IMG/VR virus record: IMGVR_UViG_3300045970_000732 | Location: 1 to 52,857 of that record | Reading direction: 5' to 3' (one strand) | Source of the DNA: a virus | DNA: 52,857 bases | Shown: positions 44,489 to 52,192 of the stretch, piece by piece | Layout of the letters: the number at the start of each line of letters is the position of its first letter | Position numbering within the stretch: the stretch's first letter is position 1 | Position numbers and translations under genes: made by a program | Notes under the pieces: generated by a model | Seen by the model: the letters and a program-made list of their open reading frames with translations, nothing else | Told to the model about the DNA's origin: nothing | Databases searched by the model: none

Positions 44489-45694
44489 ATGGCATATACA
44501 ATCATCAAAAGTGACTCGTCAATACTGGCAACAATCGCCGACGGCACAATAAACACATCGCGCACTCCGTTAGGACTTCCCGGCCGAAATTTCGCCGGCT
44601 GGGGTGAGAGTTACGTTACGAACGTGGTTCGTCAATTGGAGAACTTCGCTTCGGTTACACCACCGACTAATCCACTGCGCGGTCAGCTATGGTACAACAC
44701 CAATGCCAGCACCCTGTACATATGTCCAACAGACGGGGAAACAAATGCTGCGAACTGGCTTGCCCTGACTACTTCATCAAGCGGTTCCACATCAACATTC
44801 GGAAACGTGACTGTCACTGGTACGATATTGGCAACAACTGCTAATGTCACCGGAACATTTACAGGAAACACTATTTCTGTGGTAAACGCAACGGTATCTG
44901 GTACGGCAAACATTGCCACAGCCAATATCGCCAACGCCACGGTTACAGGCCCACTGACAGCGAACAGCATCACAAGCGGCAGCACATCAACCGCAGGTGC
45001 TCTTACTGGTCTATGGACAGTAACAGGAACCGGCGGAAACGTAGTCACCGTGTCTGGTGGTAATCTCGTAGCGACTACTGGTATCAAGTCAGACCATTAC
45101 TACTATTCCAACGGCGTATCAATCATCAACACCTCGTCATACACTGACGGGAACGTAGCAACGTATCTCAATGGAGCATACACCGGAAACCTCGGAAGCG
45201 TGACACCGTTGTCAAACGTAGCCACTGCCAAACTCACTGCGGTCAGTGGTGGTTCGACAATCAACGGAGTATGGACTTTGGCATCGGGCGCCAGACTGAA
45301 CGCATCTTACGCCGACTTAGCAGAACGCTTTGAGGCAGACGCACCCTATGACGCAGGAACGGTCGTTGAAATCGGCGGCACCAAGGAAGTCACGGCGGTT
45401 GTTGATGACCTCAGCGATAAAATATTCGGCGTAGTCAGTGACACCGCAGCTTACTTGATGAACTCGTCGGCAGGCACTGATGCCACTCACCCACAAATTG
45501 CTCAGATAGGCCGTGTCAACGTCAAGGTTGTGGGTCCAATCACTAAGGGTGATCGTCTTGTGTCCGCTGGTAATGGAGTGGCCCGTGCAGCAGCGCCAGG
45601 CGAAGCAACCGCGCTGAACGTCATCGGCAGAGCATTGGCTGATAAGACCGATCCAGCACTGGCGATGGTTATGTCAACAGTCACTACACGATAG
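44489..45694 (+). CDS. Tail fibre protein with conserved C-terminal tip domain
   Basis: A 401-residue protein with GGAGA before the ATG. The N-terminal 80 residues (TPLGLPGRNFAGWGESYVTN, PLRGQLWYNT..STLYIC) form an attachment-type domain. The middle (about 105-165) is a repetitive N/T/V/G shaft (NVTVTGTILATTANVTGTFT). The C-terminal 120 residues (ASYADLAERFEADAPYDAGT, VVEIGG..EVT, DKIFGVVSDTAAYLMN, IAQIGRVNVKVVGPITKGDR) match the fibre-end domain seen in many phage fibres that begins with YADLAE. The protein most likely contacts the host or carries the receptor-binding tip. Confidence 0.72.
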   Translation: MAYTIIKSDSSILATIADGTINTSRTPLGLPGRNFAGWGESYVTNVVRQLENFASVTPPTNPLRGQLWYNTNASTLYICPTDGETNAANWLALTTSSSGSTSTFGNVTVTGTILATTANVTGTFTGNTISVVNATVSGTANIATANIANATVTGPLTANSITSGSTSTAGALTGLWTVTGTGGNVVTVSGGNLVATTGIKSDHYYYSNGVSIINTSSYTDGNVATYLNGAYTGNLGSVTPLSNVATAKLTAVSGGSTINGVWTLASGARLNASYADLAERFEADAPYDAGTVVEIGGTKEVTAVVDDLSDKIFGVVSDTAAYLMNSSAGTDATHPQIAQIGRVNVKVVGPITKGDRLVSAGNGVARAAAPGEATALNVIGRALADKTDPALAMVMSTVTTR

Positions 45695-45700
45695 GATTAT

Positions 45701-46732
45701 ATGGCTTACTCACAATACGGACTTGTAGCGGCAACTGATTACAACTACCTGATCAGTGCTTATCTTATTCCGATAGGACCAGACTGGGTTGTCAGTCCTA
45801 ACCCATTCAATAGTATCTGGGCCGCAGGAAATCAAAACAAGGGATACGGTCAAGGAGTATCCCTGACCAATGTTGCCGCTGGTTCTACCGTGTCAGCGGC
45901 ATCCTGGGCTGACCTGGTCAATAAAGTAGCCATCATGGCCGAGCACCAAGGCACCGCAATCACAGCCATCACCTCCCCGGCCACTACGAACCCAGTAACA
46001 TATCTACCGGCGCTCACAGACAACCTGGCCCTTGTGTATGCGAACCGAATGAACGTGGCAGCACAGGGCTCATCTGTGCCGAACACTGCGAGTAGCAACT
46101 TGACCTGGTCAGACTACCTCACATTCACGCACACGGTGACCTTCAATCCGGTAATCACCGGTTGGGGCACGATATCCGGAGCTGACGCAGCCCGTTACTT
46201 TTTCAACTCAGGTGGCCAACTAGCCCTGACATTCTCCCATGCAACCGCAACAGCAGGTATCAATCTACTTCTGAACAACCTGGCAATCGCTGCCGGAACC
46301 ATCGTCCTATCTTCCCCGACTTCGGGGACGATGAGCATCGCCGGCACGCCATTTACCGGTGTCACCAAGGTCGGAGGCTCCGGCACAGCAACAGTGAATA
46401 CCAACGCCGGCTACTACGCCCTCAACAACAGCGAGACTACCCTGTTCAACCAATACGCATCTACTGGTCCTGCAGGTTACCTGGGAACACGGCTGGTCAT
46501 AACAGCCCGGACTAATGGCACCCAGGGCCTTAACGGTGACACGGGAAGCGTGATCACAATCACATCAACCTTTGACGAGATGCCAGGTGGACTAATCCCT
46601 GCCACTGGAACCACAACCACACTCAGTATCCGACCACCAGCAACCATCACCGGCTTCACCAATGTTTGGGGAACCCCAACAGTATCGTCAGTCATCGCCG
46701 GCGCGCAAGGTGGCGAAGTCATCGCCCCATAA
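45701..46732 (+). CDS. Virion structural protein, fibre region
   Basis: A 343-residue protein with AGGA before the ATG. After an N-terminal segment (YNYLISAYLIPIGPDWVVSP, SWADLVNKVAIMAEHQGTAI) come beta-rich Gly/Thr/Ser-rich stretches, with SGADAARYFFNSGGQLALTF as the most characteristic part and a C-terminal LVITARTNGTQGLNGDTGSV, ITITSTFDEM. It looks like a small fibre or decoration protein. No specific function can be given. The stop codon lies within CATAAATA, the first of two promoter-like octamers before the next gene. Confidence 0.5.
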   Translation: MAYSQYGLVAATDYNYLISAYLIPIGPDWVVSPNPFNSIWAAGNQNKGYGQGVSLTNVAAGSTVSAASWADLVNKVAIMAEHQGTAITAITSPATTNPVTYLPALTDNLALVYANRMNVAAQGSSVPNTASSNLTWSDYLTFTHTVTFNPVITGWGTISGADAARYFFNSGGQLALTFSHATATAGINLLLNNLAIAAGTIVLSSPTSGTMSIAGTPFTGVTKVGGSGTATVNTNAGYYALNNSETTLFNQYASTGPAGYLGTRLVITARTNGTQGLNGDTGSVITITSTFDEMPGGLIPATGTTTTLSIRPPATITGFTNVWGTPTVSSVIAGAQGGEVIAP

Positions 46733-46735
46733 ATA
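46728..46735 (+). promoter_or_regulatory. Late-type octamer CATAAATA overlapping a stop codon
   Basis: CATAAATA contains the TAA of the preceding gene and lies 32 bases before the ATG at 46768, the distance of a normal late promoter. Confidence 0.4.
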
Positions 46736-46755
46736 TTCCGGGCAAGACCTGACGC

Positions 46756-46763
46756 TCTAAATA
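46756..46763 (+). promoter_or_regulatory. Late-type octamer TCTAAATA 4 bases before the 46.8-kb gene
   Basis: TCTAAATA, CGAG, ATG. It has the same four-base spacing as the portal and gene 25 octamers and there is no Shine-Dalgarno sequence. Together with CATAAATA at 46728 it forms a tandem pair in a 35-base gap. Confidence 0.4.
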
Positions 46764-46767
46764 CGAG

Positions 46768-47073
46768 ATGGACACAAACCTTCTCGTTACCAAAGCCAAA
46801 TCCCGTTTCAACCACAACGCTGCCAAGGCGTATCTCAAGGACAAATACGATGCCCGTCTCCTTGTAGCCGATCAAGGTGGGCTGTGGCGTGCTGATCAGG
46901 CGACCATCTCCTTTCTGTCAACTTGTCCGATGAAGCCGATGATCATGTTGGACACATTCGGAAATCCGGTTCAGGTGTTCGGTCCGGCCCTGCTCAAGAT
47001 CCTATTCCAAACCTATCAGACCGTCATGACGGAGTGGCACCAAGAATGGACAGACCTCGAAGGTGAAAGATGA
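46768..47073 (+). CDS. Small conserved-type phage protein, unknown function
   Basis: A 101-residue protein: AKSRFNHNAAKAYLKDKYDA, RLLVADQGGLWRADQATISF, LDTFGNPVQVF, YQTVMTEWHQEWTDLEGER. The pattern (DQGGLWRA, DT.GNPV, final W..EW) resembles a small protein common in aquatic T4-like phages, judged from memory only. No enzyme motif is visible. The end overlaps the first glycosyltransferase-like gene by four bases, so it is in the same operon. Confidence 0.55.
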   Translation: MDTNLLVTKAKSRFNHNAAKAYLKDKYDARLLVADQGGLWRADQATISFLSTCPMKPMIMLDTFGNPVQVFGPALLKILFQTYQTVMTEWHQEWTDLEGER

Positions 47074-47858
47074 CGACACGGGGCGCCCTACTATTCGCCT
47101 TCAACAATCCAAGGTGTAACTACTTTGCAATGGCGTCAGCAACAGCCGCGCGGATCCGCCGCCACCTTGACCTACCCACGACCGTGATCACGAACACAGA
47201 GAGCATAGGACCTGGCATCGCCTCGTTTGACAAGCTGATCGCCATCTCACCTGACACCAGCAACAACCGCGATGCCTCAATCTGGATCAACAAGGGCCGC
47301 TTCCAAGCCTATGACCTGACACCCTACGATGAAACTCTGCTACTTGACACGGATTTCATGGTGAACTCCAATCAGCTTCTCAAAACGTTTGAGACCTACG
47401 ACGATTTTTGCTGTCATAACAGCACATCGTTCCTGATGAATCCGGGAGTGGCGCAAGAGGCGCTATCACCACTGAGCTTCGACACCCTCTGGGCAACCGT
47501 AGTCACCTTCAGGAAGACCGACCGAACTCACGATATTTTTCAGGCATGGGAGATGGTTCAGAAAAACTACGACCACTATGCCAACCTACATGGCTTCGTC
47601 AATGGCTTCTACCGCAACGACTACGCCCTGACACTGGCACTGAGAATAGCCAACGGGCACTCCACCAACCCACGTGACACCATACCATGGCCCCTACTCC
47701 ACGCTGGTAAAAACACGCAGCTTGAGCGCCTTGACGACACCTCGTATCGCGTAGGCTACGACAACTGGACCCGCGGCAAAATCCGCAAGGAGCATGGCAT
47801 CATTCGTGACACTGACTTCCATGTGATGTCCAAGGACCTGTTCATGGAGCTTGTATGA
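47070..47858 (+). CDS. Glycosyltransferase-like protein 1 (GT-A fold, DxD)
   Basis: A 262-residue protein. It opens with a Rossmann-like strand and helix (ALLFAFNNPRCNYFAMASAT), and around 90-98 has LLLDTDFMV, where DTD fits the metal-binding DxD of GT-A enzymes. Upstream GRFQAYDLTPYDE and downstream FVNGFYRNDYALTLALRIAN also resemble GT8-type enzymes that move a sugar from a nucleotide-sugar to an acceptor. The C-terminal part has YRVGYDNWTRGKIRKEHGI. It overlaps the next, related gene by four bases. The acceptor is unknown; virion protein or host surface glycan are possibilities. Confidence 0.6.
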   Translation: MTTRGALLFAFNNPRCNYFAMASATAARIRRHLDLPTTVITNTESIGPGIASFDKLIAISPDTSNNRDASIWINKGRFQAYDLTPYDETLLLDTDFMVNSNQLLKTFETYDDFCCHNSTSFLMNPGVAQEALSPLSFDTLWATVVTFRKTDRTHDIFQAWEMVQKNYDHYANLHGFVNGFYRNDYALTLALRIANGHSTNPRDTIPWPLLHAGKNTQLERLDDTSYRVGYDNWTRGKIRKEHGIIRDTDFHVMSKDLFMELV

Positions 47859-48640
47859 GTAGAGGCTATGTGATCGTTGCCGAGAACACCGATGATGTGG
47901 ACTATGTCCGTTGTGCCACGGTCCTCGCCTCATCATTGAAGCGGACGATGCCGGGATGCTCGGTGACCCTGCTGGGCGAAGGCACCTCAAAATATTTTGA
48001 TCATGTCATCCCGCCTGTCCCCATTGACACAATTGACCCGTTCAAAATCGGCAACGACTGTCAGGTCTATGCTTTATCTCCCTATGACCTCACGATCAAG
48101 CTAGAAGCGGACCTCTTCATGTCGGCATCTATCGACCACTGGTGGCCGGTGCTGGAGAGCCGCGATCTGGTGGTCTGCACGACCATCCGTGATTACAAGG
48201 GACAGGTCAGCCACAACCGCACCTATCGTCGCTTCATCGAGGACAACCGCATCCCCAACGTCTACAACGCCATTACCTACTTCAAAAAATCAGCACTTGC
48301 TGAGGAATACTACGCCATAGTGCGAGACATCGCGGAGCACTGGCCGACCTACCGTGCCCTACTCCAATGCCGCCCGGACGAGCCAGTGACCACTGACTGG
48401 GCCTACGCCCTTGCAGCCCACATCCTGACCCCGGAGCGCACAACCCTGCCGACATTCGAGGCAATGTCAATGACCCATATGAAGCAGGCAATCACCGGCT
48501 CCATCACAGAAGACTGGTCCGAGAGCATGGTCACGGAACCCCTGCCACACTGCCTACGCATTCAGACCTACGCGCAGACATACCCATTCCACTATCACTC
48601 CAAGCAGTTCTGTGCTACACTAGAGCGTGTCTATGGTTGA
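47855..48640 (+). CDS. Glycosyltransferase-like protein 2, related to the preceding gene
   Basis: A 261-residue protein with the same plan as its neighbour: a first strand GYVIVAENTDDVDYVRCATV, a helix LASSLKRTMPGCSVTLLGEG, then SPYDLTIKLEADLFM at about 75-89, where EAD takes the place of DxD. TDWAYALAAHILTPE and SITEDWSESMVTEP follow. The conserved order of elements suggests a tandem duplication of an ancestral gene. A full DxD is not present, so the enzyme may have lost metal binding or use a variant. It overlaps the preceding gene by four bases and ends a few bases into the next one. Confidence 0.55.
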   Translation: MSRGYVIVAENTDDVDYVRCATVLASSLKRTMPGCSVTLLGEGTSKYFDHVIPPVPIDTIDPFKIGNDCQVYALSPYDLTIKLEADLFMSASIDHWWPVLESRDLVVCTTIRDYKGQVSHNRTYRRFIEDNRIPNVYNAITYFKKSALAEEYYAIVRDIAEHWPTYRALLQCRPDEPVTTDWAYALAAHILTPERTTLPTFEAMSMTHMKQAITGSITEDWSESMVTEPLPHCLRIQTYAQTYPFHYHSKQFCATLERVYG

Positions 48641-48890
48641 ATATCGTCTATACCACGACAACGGCAAAGTCCTGTTCTACACATGCGAGGCACCTGAGGG
48701 CACCTTCATCACCGTAGATCGACAGACCTATGCCGAAGGCCGATATGATGTGCAGGTCGTCGATGGCCAGGTAGTCCGTAACATGGCACCGAAGCCAACC
48801 TACCTGATTCAAAGCACCACAGGCACCTGTTGCCACCCCGATGACGTAAGCGTGATCACCACTACGGGCATCTACTGGAGAATGAAATGA
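48633..48890 (+). CDS. Small protein within the glycosyltransferase cluster
   Basis: An 85-residue protein from ATG 48633 (a GTG at 48627 is also possible). It reads MVEYRLYHDNGKVLFYTCEA, PEGTFITVDRQTYAEGRYDV, QVVDGQVVRN and ends IYWRMK. It is beta-rich, without transmembrane or catalytic motifs. The pattern YRLY.D.GKVLFYTCE..EG resembles small proteins next to sugar genes in T4-like aquatic phages. Both ends overlap neighbours (8 and 4 bases), so it is co-translated with the glycosyltransferase-like genes. No function can be given. Confidence 0.55.
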   Translation: MVEYRLYHDNGKVLFYTCEAPEGTFITVDRQTYAEGRYDVQVVDGQVVRNMAPKPTYLIQSTTGTCCHPDDVSVITTTGIYWRMK

Positions 48891-49822
48891 TCCTTGACCT
48901 CGCAGACCTTGATGTAATCTTCTTGACGTATGATGAGCCTAACAAAGAAGAGGCATGGCTCAAAATCAAAAACATGGTGCCATGGGCGAAGCGCGTTGAC
49001 GGAGTGAAAGGCTCTGATGCCGCACACAAGGCAGCAGCCCGCGCCAGTGATACCGAGCGTTTCATACTGGTAGACGGCGATAACGTTCCTGACGAAGATT
49101 TCTTCAACAAGCAGCTTGACTTCACCGACAAGGATCCGTCGTTCTACACGGCACAGTTTCGTTGGAAGGCCAGAAACCATATCAACGGTTTGTGCTACGG
49201 CAACGGCGGGATATCATCATGGACAAAGACCTATGTGGAGAAGATGCGAACACACGAGGCCAGTGACGGTAACCCAAGCCACACTGTAGATTTTTGTATG
49301 GACTCGTCCGACAACCAATATTGGGCCATGCACGACTGCTACTCCACTACCTATCCAAACCACAGTCCCTTCCAAGCATGGAGGGCAGGCTTCAGGGAAG
49401 GCGTCAAAATGTGCCTTGTCAATGGTGACCTACCATCAGTCATAGATTTCAAAGCCACCGTTGCCACACGAAACATGAACAACCTCACGATCTGGCACAA
49501 CGTCGGGCTTGATGTTCAGAACGGAGCATGGGCAATCGCCGGCGCCAGATTCGGCACCTATCAGGTGATGCTCGGAGAGTGGGATCACCGGCGCGTCCAA
49601 TCATTCGAGGTCATCAACCGCCTATGGCAGATGTATGGTGACCTTGATCCAACTGAAGAGGCAGACCGCATGGGAATCATACTTCGAACGAAACTGGCTC
49701 TGCCTATCTGCACCCTTGATGCTGAACAATCAAGATTTTTCAAGCGCCATCAGCCGGAAGTCCGCAACCGTGGCCCTCTTGTAAAAGAGATGGATGTCAT
49801 CAGGAAGTTGGAGGGATGGTGA
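48887..49822 (+). CDS. Glycosyltransferase-like protein 3
   Basis: A 311-residue protein starting DLADLDVIFLTYDEPNKEEA, followed by WLKIKNMVPWAKRVDGVKGS. At about 60-73 is FILVDGDNVPDEDFF, a DGD motif in the position of the GT-A DxD. Later there are WSRAGFREGVKM-like sequence (AWRAGFREGVKMCLVNGDLP) and ATRNMNNLTIWHNVGLDVQN, GAWAIAGARFGTYQVML. The opening YDEPN..W is characteristic of a group of phage and bacterial glycosyltransferases. It overlaps both neighbours by a few bases and probably works with the other transferases and the nucleotide-sugar dehydrogenase downstream. Confidence 0.62.
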   Translation: MILDLADLDVIFLTYDEPNKEEAWLKIKNMVPWAKRVDGVKGSDAAHKAAARASDTERFILVDGDNVPDEDFFNKQLDFTDKDPSFYTAQFRWKARNHINGLCYGNGGISSWTKTYVEKMRTHEASDGNPSHTVDFCMDSSDNQYWAMHDCYSTTYPNHSPFQAWRAGFREGVKMCLVNGDLPSVIDFKATVATRNMNNLTIWHNVGLDVQNGAWAIAGARFGTYQVMLGEWDHRRVQSFEVINRLWQMYGDLDPTEEADRMGIILRTKLALPICTLDAEQSRFFKRHQPEVRNRGPLVKEMDVIRKLEGW

Positions 49823-51000
49823 GTATATACACTACAAGGCCGAATAGGATTTACAATATTGCGTGTAAGCATGTAGAGGATATTTTACGCAATGATCCAA
49901 ATCCAGGCCGACAATGTGCTATCCCTCATTTTTTCTATGAGTTCAACAATGACCCTGATGTAGTGGTGATTGATGCCTGCCCATCACCTGGGCCCAATGG
50001 AGTGAGCTTTTTGAACATACCTATTGGGGTATTATCATCATATTTGATCAGTGTCACAAAACCATCAACTAAACTCTGTTTTGATAATCTCTATGAGGGC
50101 AATCTCCTACCAATGATCAATGTAATTGCAGCAGCGATTCAGAATACTCCAATTAGAAATGACCAGATATATTATTTTTCCGGAGCATTGGATTGCAGCA
50201 CCTACACTGATATCCCCTTCCATTTATACGGCGGAACGATGTGGGAGGCTGCGACTCGGTCAAGAGAAATCCCACCGACTACCTTTTCCGTCTCACCTAA
50301 ACAAAAGATTTTTTTGTGTATGAATCGCGTCTTACGACCGCATAGACTGATGTTGGTTAGTTTGTTATTGGCGAAAAACATGGTCAGCAATTCATTCTAT
50401 TCATTTTTCCCACTAGGGAGTCATTCAGGTAACGCAACCTCGCACCAAGTTGATGGAACTCTTTCAGAACTTAGTCGCCTGTTGTCACCTGATACTTTCG
50501 CTATGGTTAACTCGTCGTATAGAAAGCACGAGAGTATGTTCCCGTTGACACTAAACATCGAATCCAGCAACAATAAAAACTTCCTCGATGCCAACGATAT
50601 TTATTTGTTCCAGAACAGCTATTTTTCGTTAGTGACAGAAACCTTTTTCTTCAGACGAGAGATGTATAATACAATTGATGAACAAACTATCTTCTTCACC
50701 GAAAAGATATTCAAACCAATATTGATGCACCACCCATTTATGGTAGTGTCGCGCCCAGGTACGCTTCACTATCTCCGTAAAATAGGCTATAAGACGTTTT
50801 CGCCATATGTTGATGAGTCATATGATCTTGTTGAAGATGATCAGGCTAGGATGATGGCTGTCGTAAAAGAAGTTGAGCGCTTGTCTGCATTTACTACAGA
50901 ACAGTGGTTAGAATGGCAGCAAAATGTCAAGGCAACGGTGGATTATAATTATGACACCATTATGAATAAGGCGCACCATAAGTATGCGTTTAGTAGATAG
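49816..51000 (+). CDS. Glycosyltransferase-like protein 4 (exostosin-like pattern), AT-rich
   Basis: A 394-residue protein. The C-terminal part reads YFSLVTETFFF, then IFFTEKIFKPILMHHPFMVV, SRPGTLHYLRKIGYKTFSPY, VDESYDLVEDDQARM. The F.TEKI.KPI..HPF...G.P..L..L...GFKTF..DESYD pattern belongs to a glycosyltransferase group distantly like exostosin or fucosyltransferase C-terminal domains. The N-terminal half (SIYTTRPNRIYNIACKHVED) is not recognised. The gene is visibly more AT-rich than the transferases before it, and its codons differ, suggesting separate acquisition. It ends seven bases before the dehydrogenase ATG. Confidence 0.55.
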   Translation: MVSIYTTRPNRIYNIACKHVEDILRNDPNPGRQCAIPHFFYEFNNDPDVVVIDACPSPGPNGVSFLNIPIGVLSSYLISVTKPSTKLCFDNLYEGNLLPMINVIAAAIQNTPIRNDQIYYFSGALDCSTYTDIPFHLYGGTMWEAATRSREIPPTTFSVSPKQKIFLCMNRVLRPHRLMLVSLLLAKNMVSNSFYSFFPLGSHSGNATSHQVDGTLSELSRLLSPDTFAMVNSSYRKHESMFPLTLNIESSNNKNFLDANDIYLFQNSYFSLVTETFFFRREMYNTIDEQTIFFTEKIFKPILMHHPFMVVSRPGTLHYLRKIGYKTFSPYVDESYDLVEDDQARMMAVVKEVERLSAFTTEQWLEWQQNVKATVDYNYDTIMNKAHHKYAFSR

Positions 51001-51007
51001 GATAAAG

Positions 51008-52192
51008 ATGACAACAGTAGCAATGATTGGAGTTGGTAAGTTGGGTCAGGAATGTGCCGAAGTTATGGCACTACATTATGATGTTATCGGTTACGATGTT
51101 GTACCGCGAACACCGGCATTTCCAATGGCTGCGACAATAAAAGAGGCGGTCGTCGGACGAGACATGATCTTTATTGCAGCGCCAACAGGACATGATCCAA
51201 TTTATGGTGGTGAAACACCAACAAGCCATCTTCCCAATAAGGATTTTGATTACAGCATCGTCACAGGCATTCTGAATGAGGTCAACAAATACGTGACCAA
51301 GGATCAGTTGGTGGTTTTGATCAGCACTGTATTACCGGGCACTGTCCGCAACATCCTTGAACCCTGTATCACAAATGCCAGATTCATCTATAACCCATAT
51401 CTGATCGCCATGGGCACCACAAAATGGGACATGGTCAACCCGGAGATGGTGATCATCGGCACTGAAGATGGCAGCGTTACAGGTGATGCTGAGGAATTGA
51501 TGGCCTTTTATCGCCTATTCATGGAAAATGACCCGCGTTATGAAGTAGGTACATGGGACGAGGCAGAGTCGATCAAGATTTTCTACAACACATTCATTTC
51601 GACGAAAGTGGCCTTGGTCAATATGATACAGGATGTCGCAGAGACCAATGGCAACATCAACGTAGATGTGGTGACCAATGCGCTAAAAAATTCTACCCAA
51701 CGAATCACCGGACCGACCTACATGACAGCGGCAATGGGTGATGGTGGTGCCTGTCATCCCCGAGACAATATAGCCCTTCGTTACTTGGCCGAGCGTTTGG
51801 GCCTCGGATATGACTTGTTCGATGCCATCATGAAAGCTCGTGAGGTACAGGCCGAGAGAATGGCTAAAAAATGTATTACACACGGCAACCGCATCACTAT
51901 AGTTGGCAAATCATACAAACCAAAAGTACCATATACAAATGGTTCAGGCAGTCTCCTCGTAGGATACTACATTGAAAAACTAGGTGGTGAGGTGAATTAC
52001 TACGATATACACACCGGAGACCTTGACTTGCGATCAGAATGGAGTGAGGTGTATCTCATTGGTTATTGGGAAGAGTATGTGGAGGCATTAGTTTTCCCAC
52101 CGGGTTCTTTAGTTATTGATCCATGGCGCCGGATTACTGCCACGCAGCACCCAAGATTCATCCATTATGGTAATACGAGAATCCATCGATGA
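51008..52192 (+). CDS. Nucleotide-sugar 6-dehydrogenase (UDP-glucose/GDP-mannose type)
   Basis: A 394-residue protein from the ATG at 51008 (AGGATAAAG before it); the frame is open earlier but overlaps the preceding gene. GVGKLG at 8-13 is the NAD-binding turn, followed by IFIAAPTGHD, LISTVLPGT near 105, IYNPYLIAMGT, and ESIKIFYNTFISTKVALVNM. The catalytic cysteine is in GGACHPRD (Cys about 249). VGKSYKPKVPYTNGS starts the C-terminal domain, where family members usually have G..fK.....R.S. Such enzymes oxidise the C6 hydroxyl of a nucleotide-sugar to a carboxylate, making uronic acid donors. The substrate cannot be fixed from the sequence. Its stop overlaps the next ATG. Confidence 0.82.
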   Translation: MTTVAMIGVGKLGQECAEVMALHYDVIGYDVVPRTPAFPMAATIKEAVVGRDMIFIAAPTGHDPIYGGETPTSHLPNKDFDYSIVTGILNEVNKYVTKDQLVVLISTVLPGTVRNILEPCITNARFIYNPYLIAMGTTKWDMVNPEMVIIGTEDGSVTGDAEELMAFYRLFMENDPRYEVGTWDEAESIKIFYNTFISTKVALVNMIQDVAETNGNINVDVVTNALKNSTQRITGPTYMTAAMGDGGACHPRDNIALRYLAERLGLGYDLFDAIMKAREVQAERMAKKCITHGNRITIVGKSYKPKVPYTNGSGSLLVGYYIEKLGGEVNYYDIHTGDLDLRSEWSEVYLIGYWEEYVEALVFPPGSLVIDPWRRITATQHPRFIHYGNTRIHR

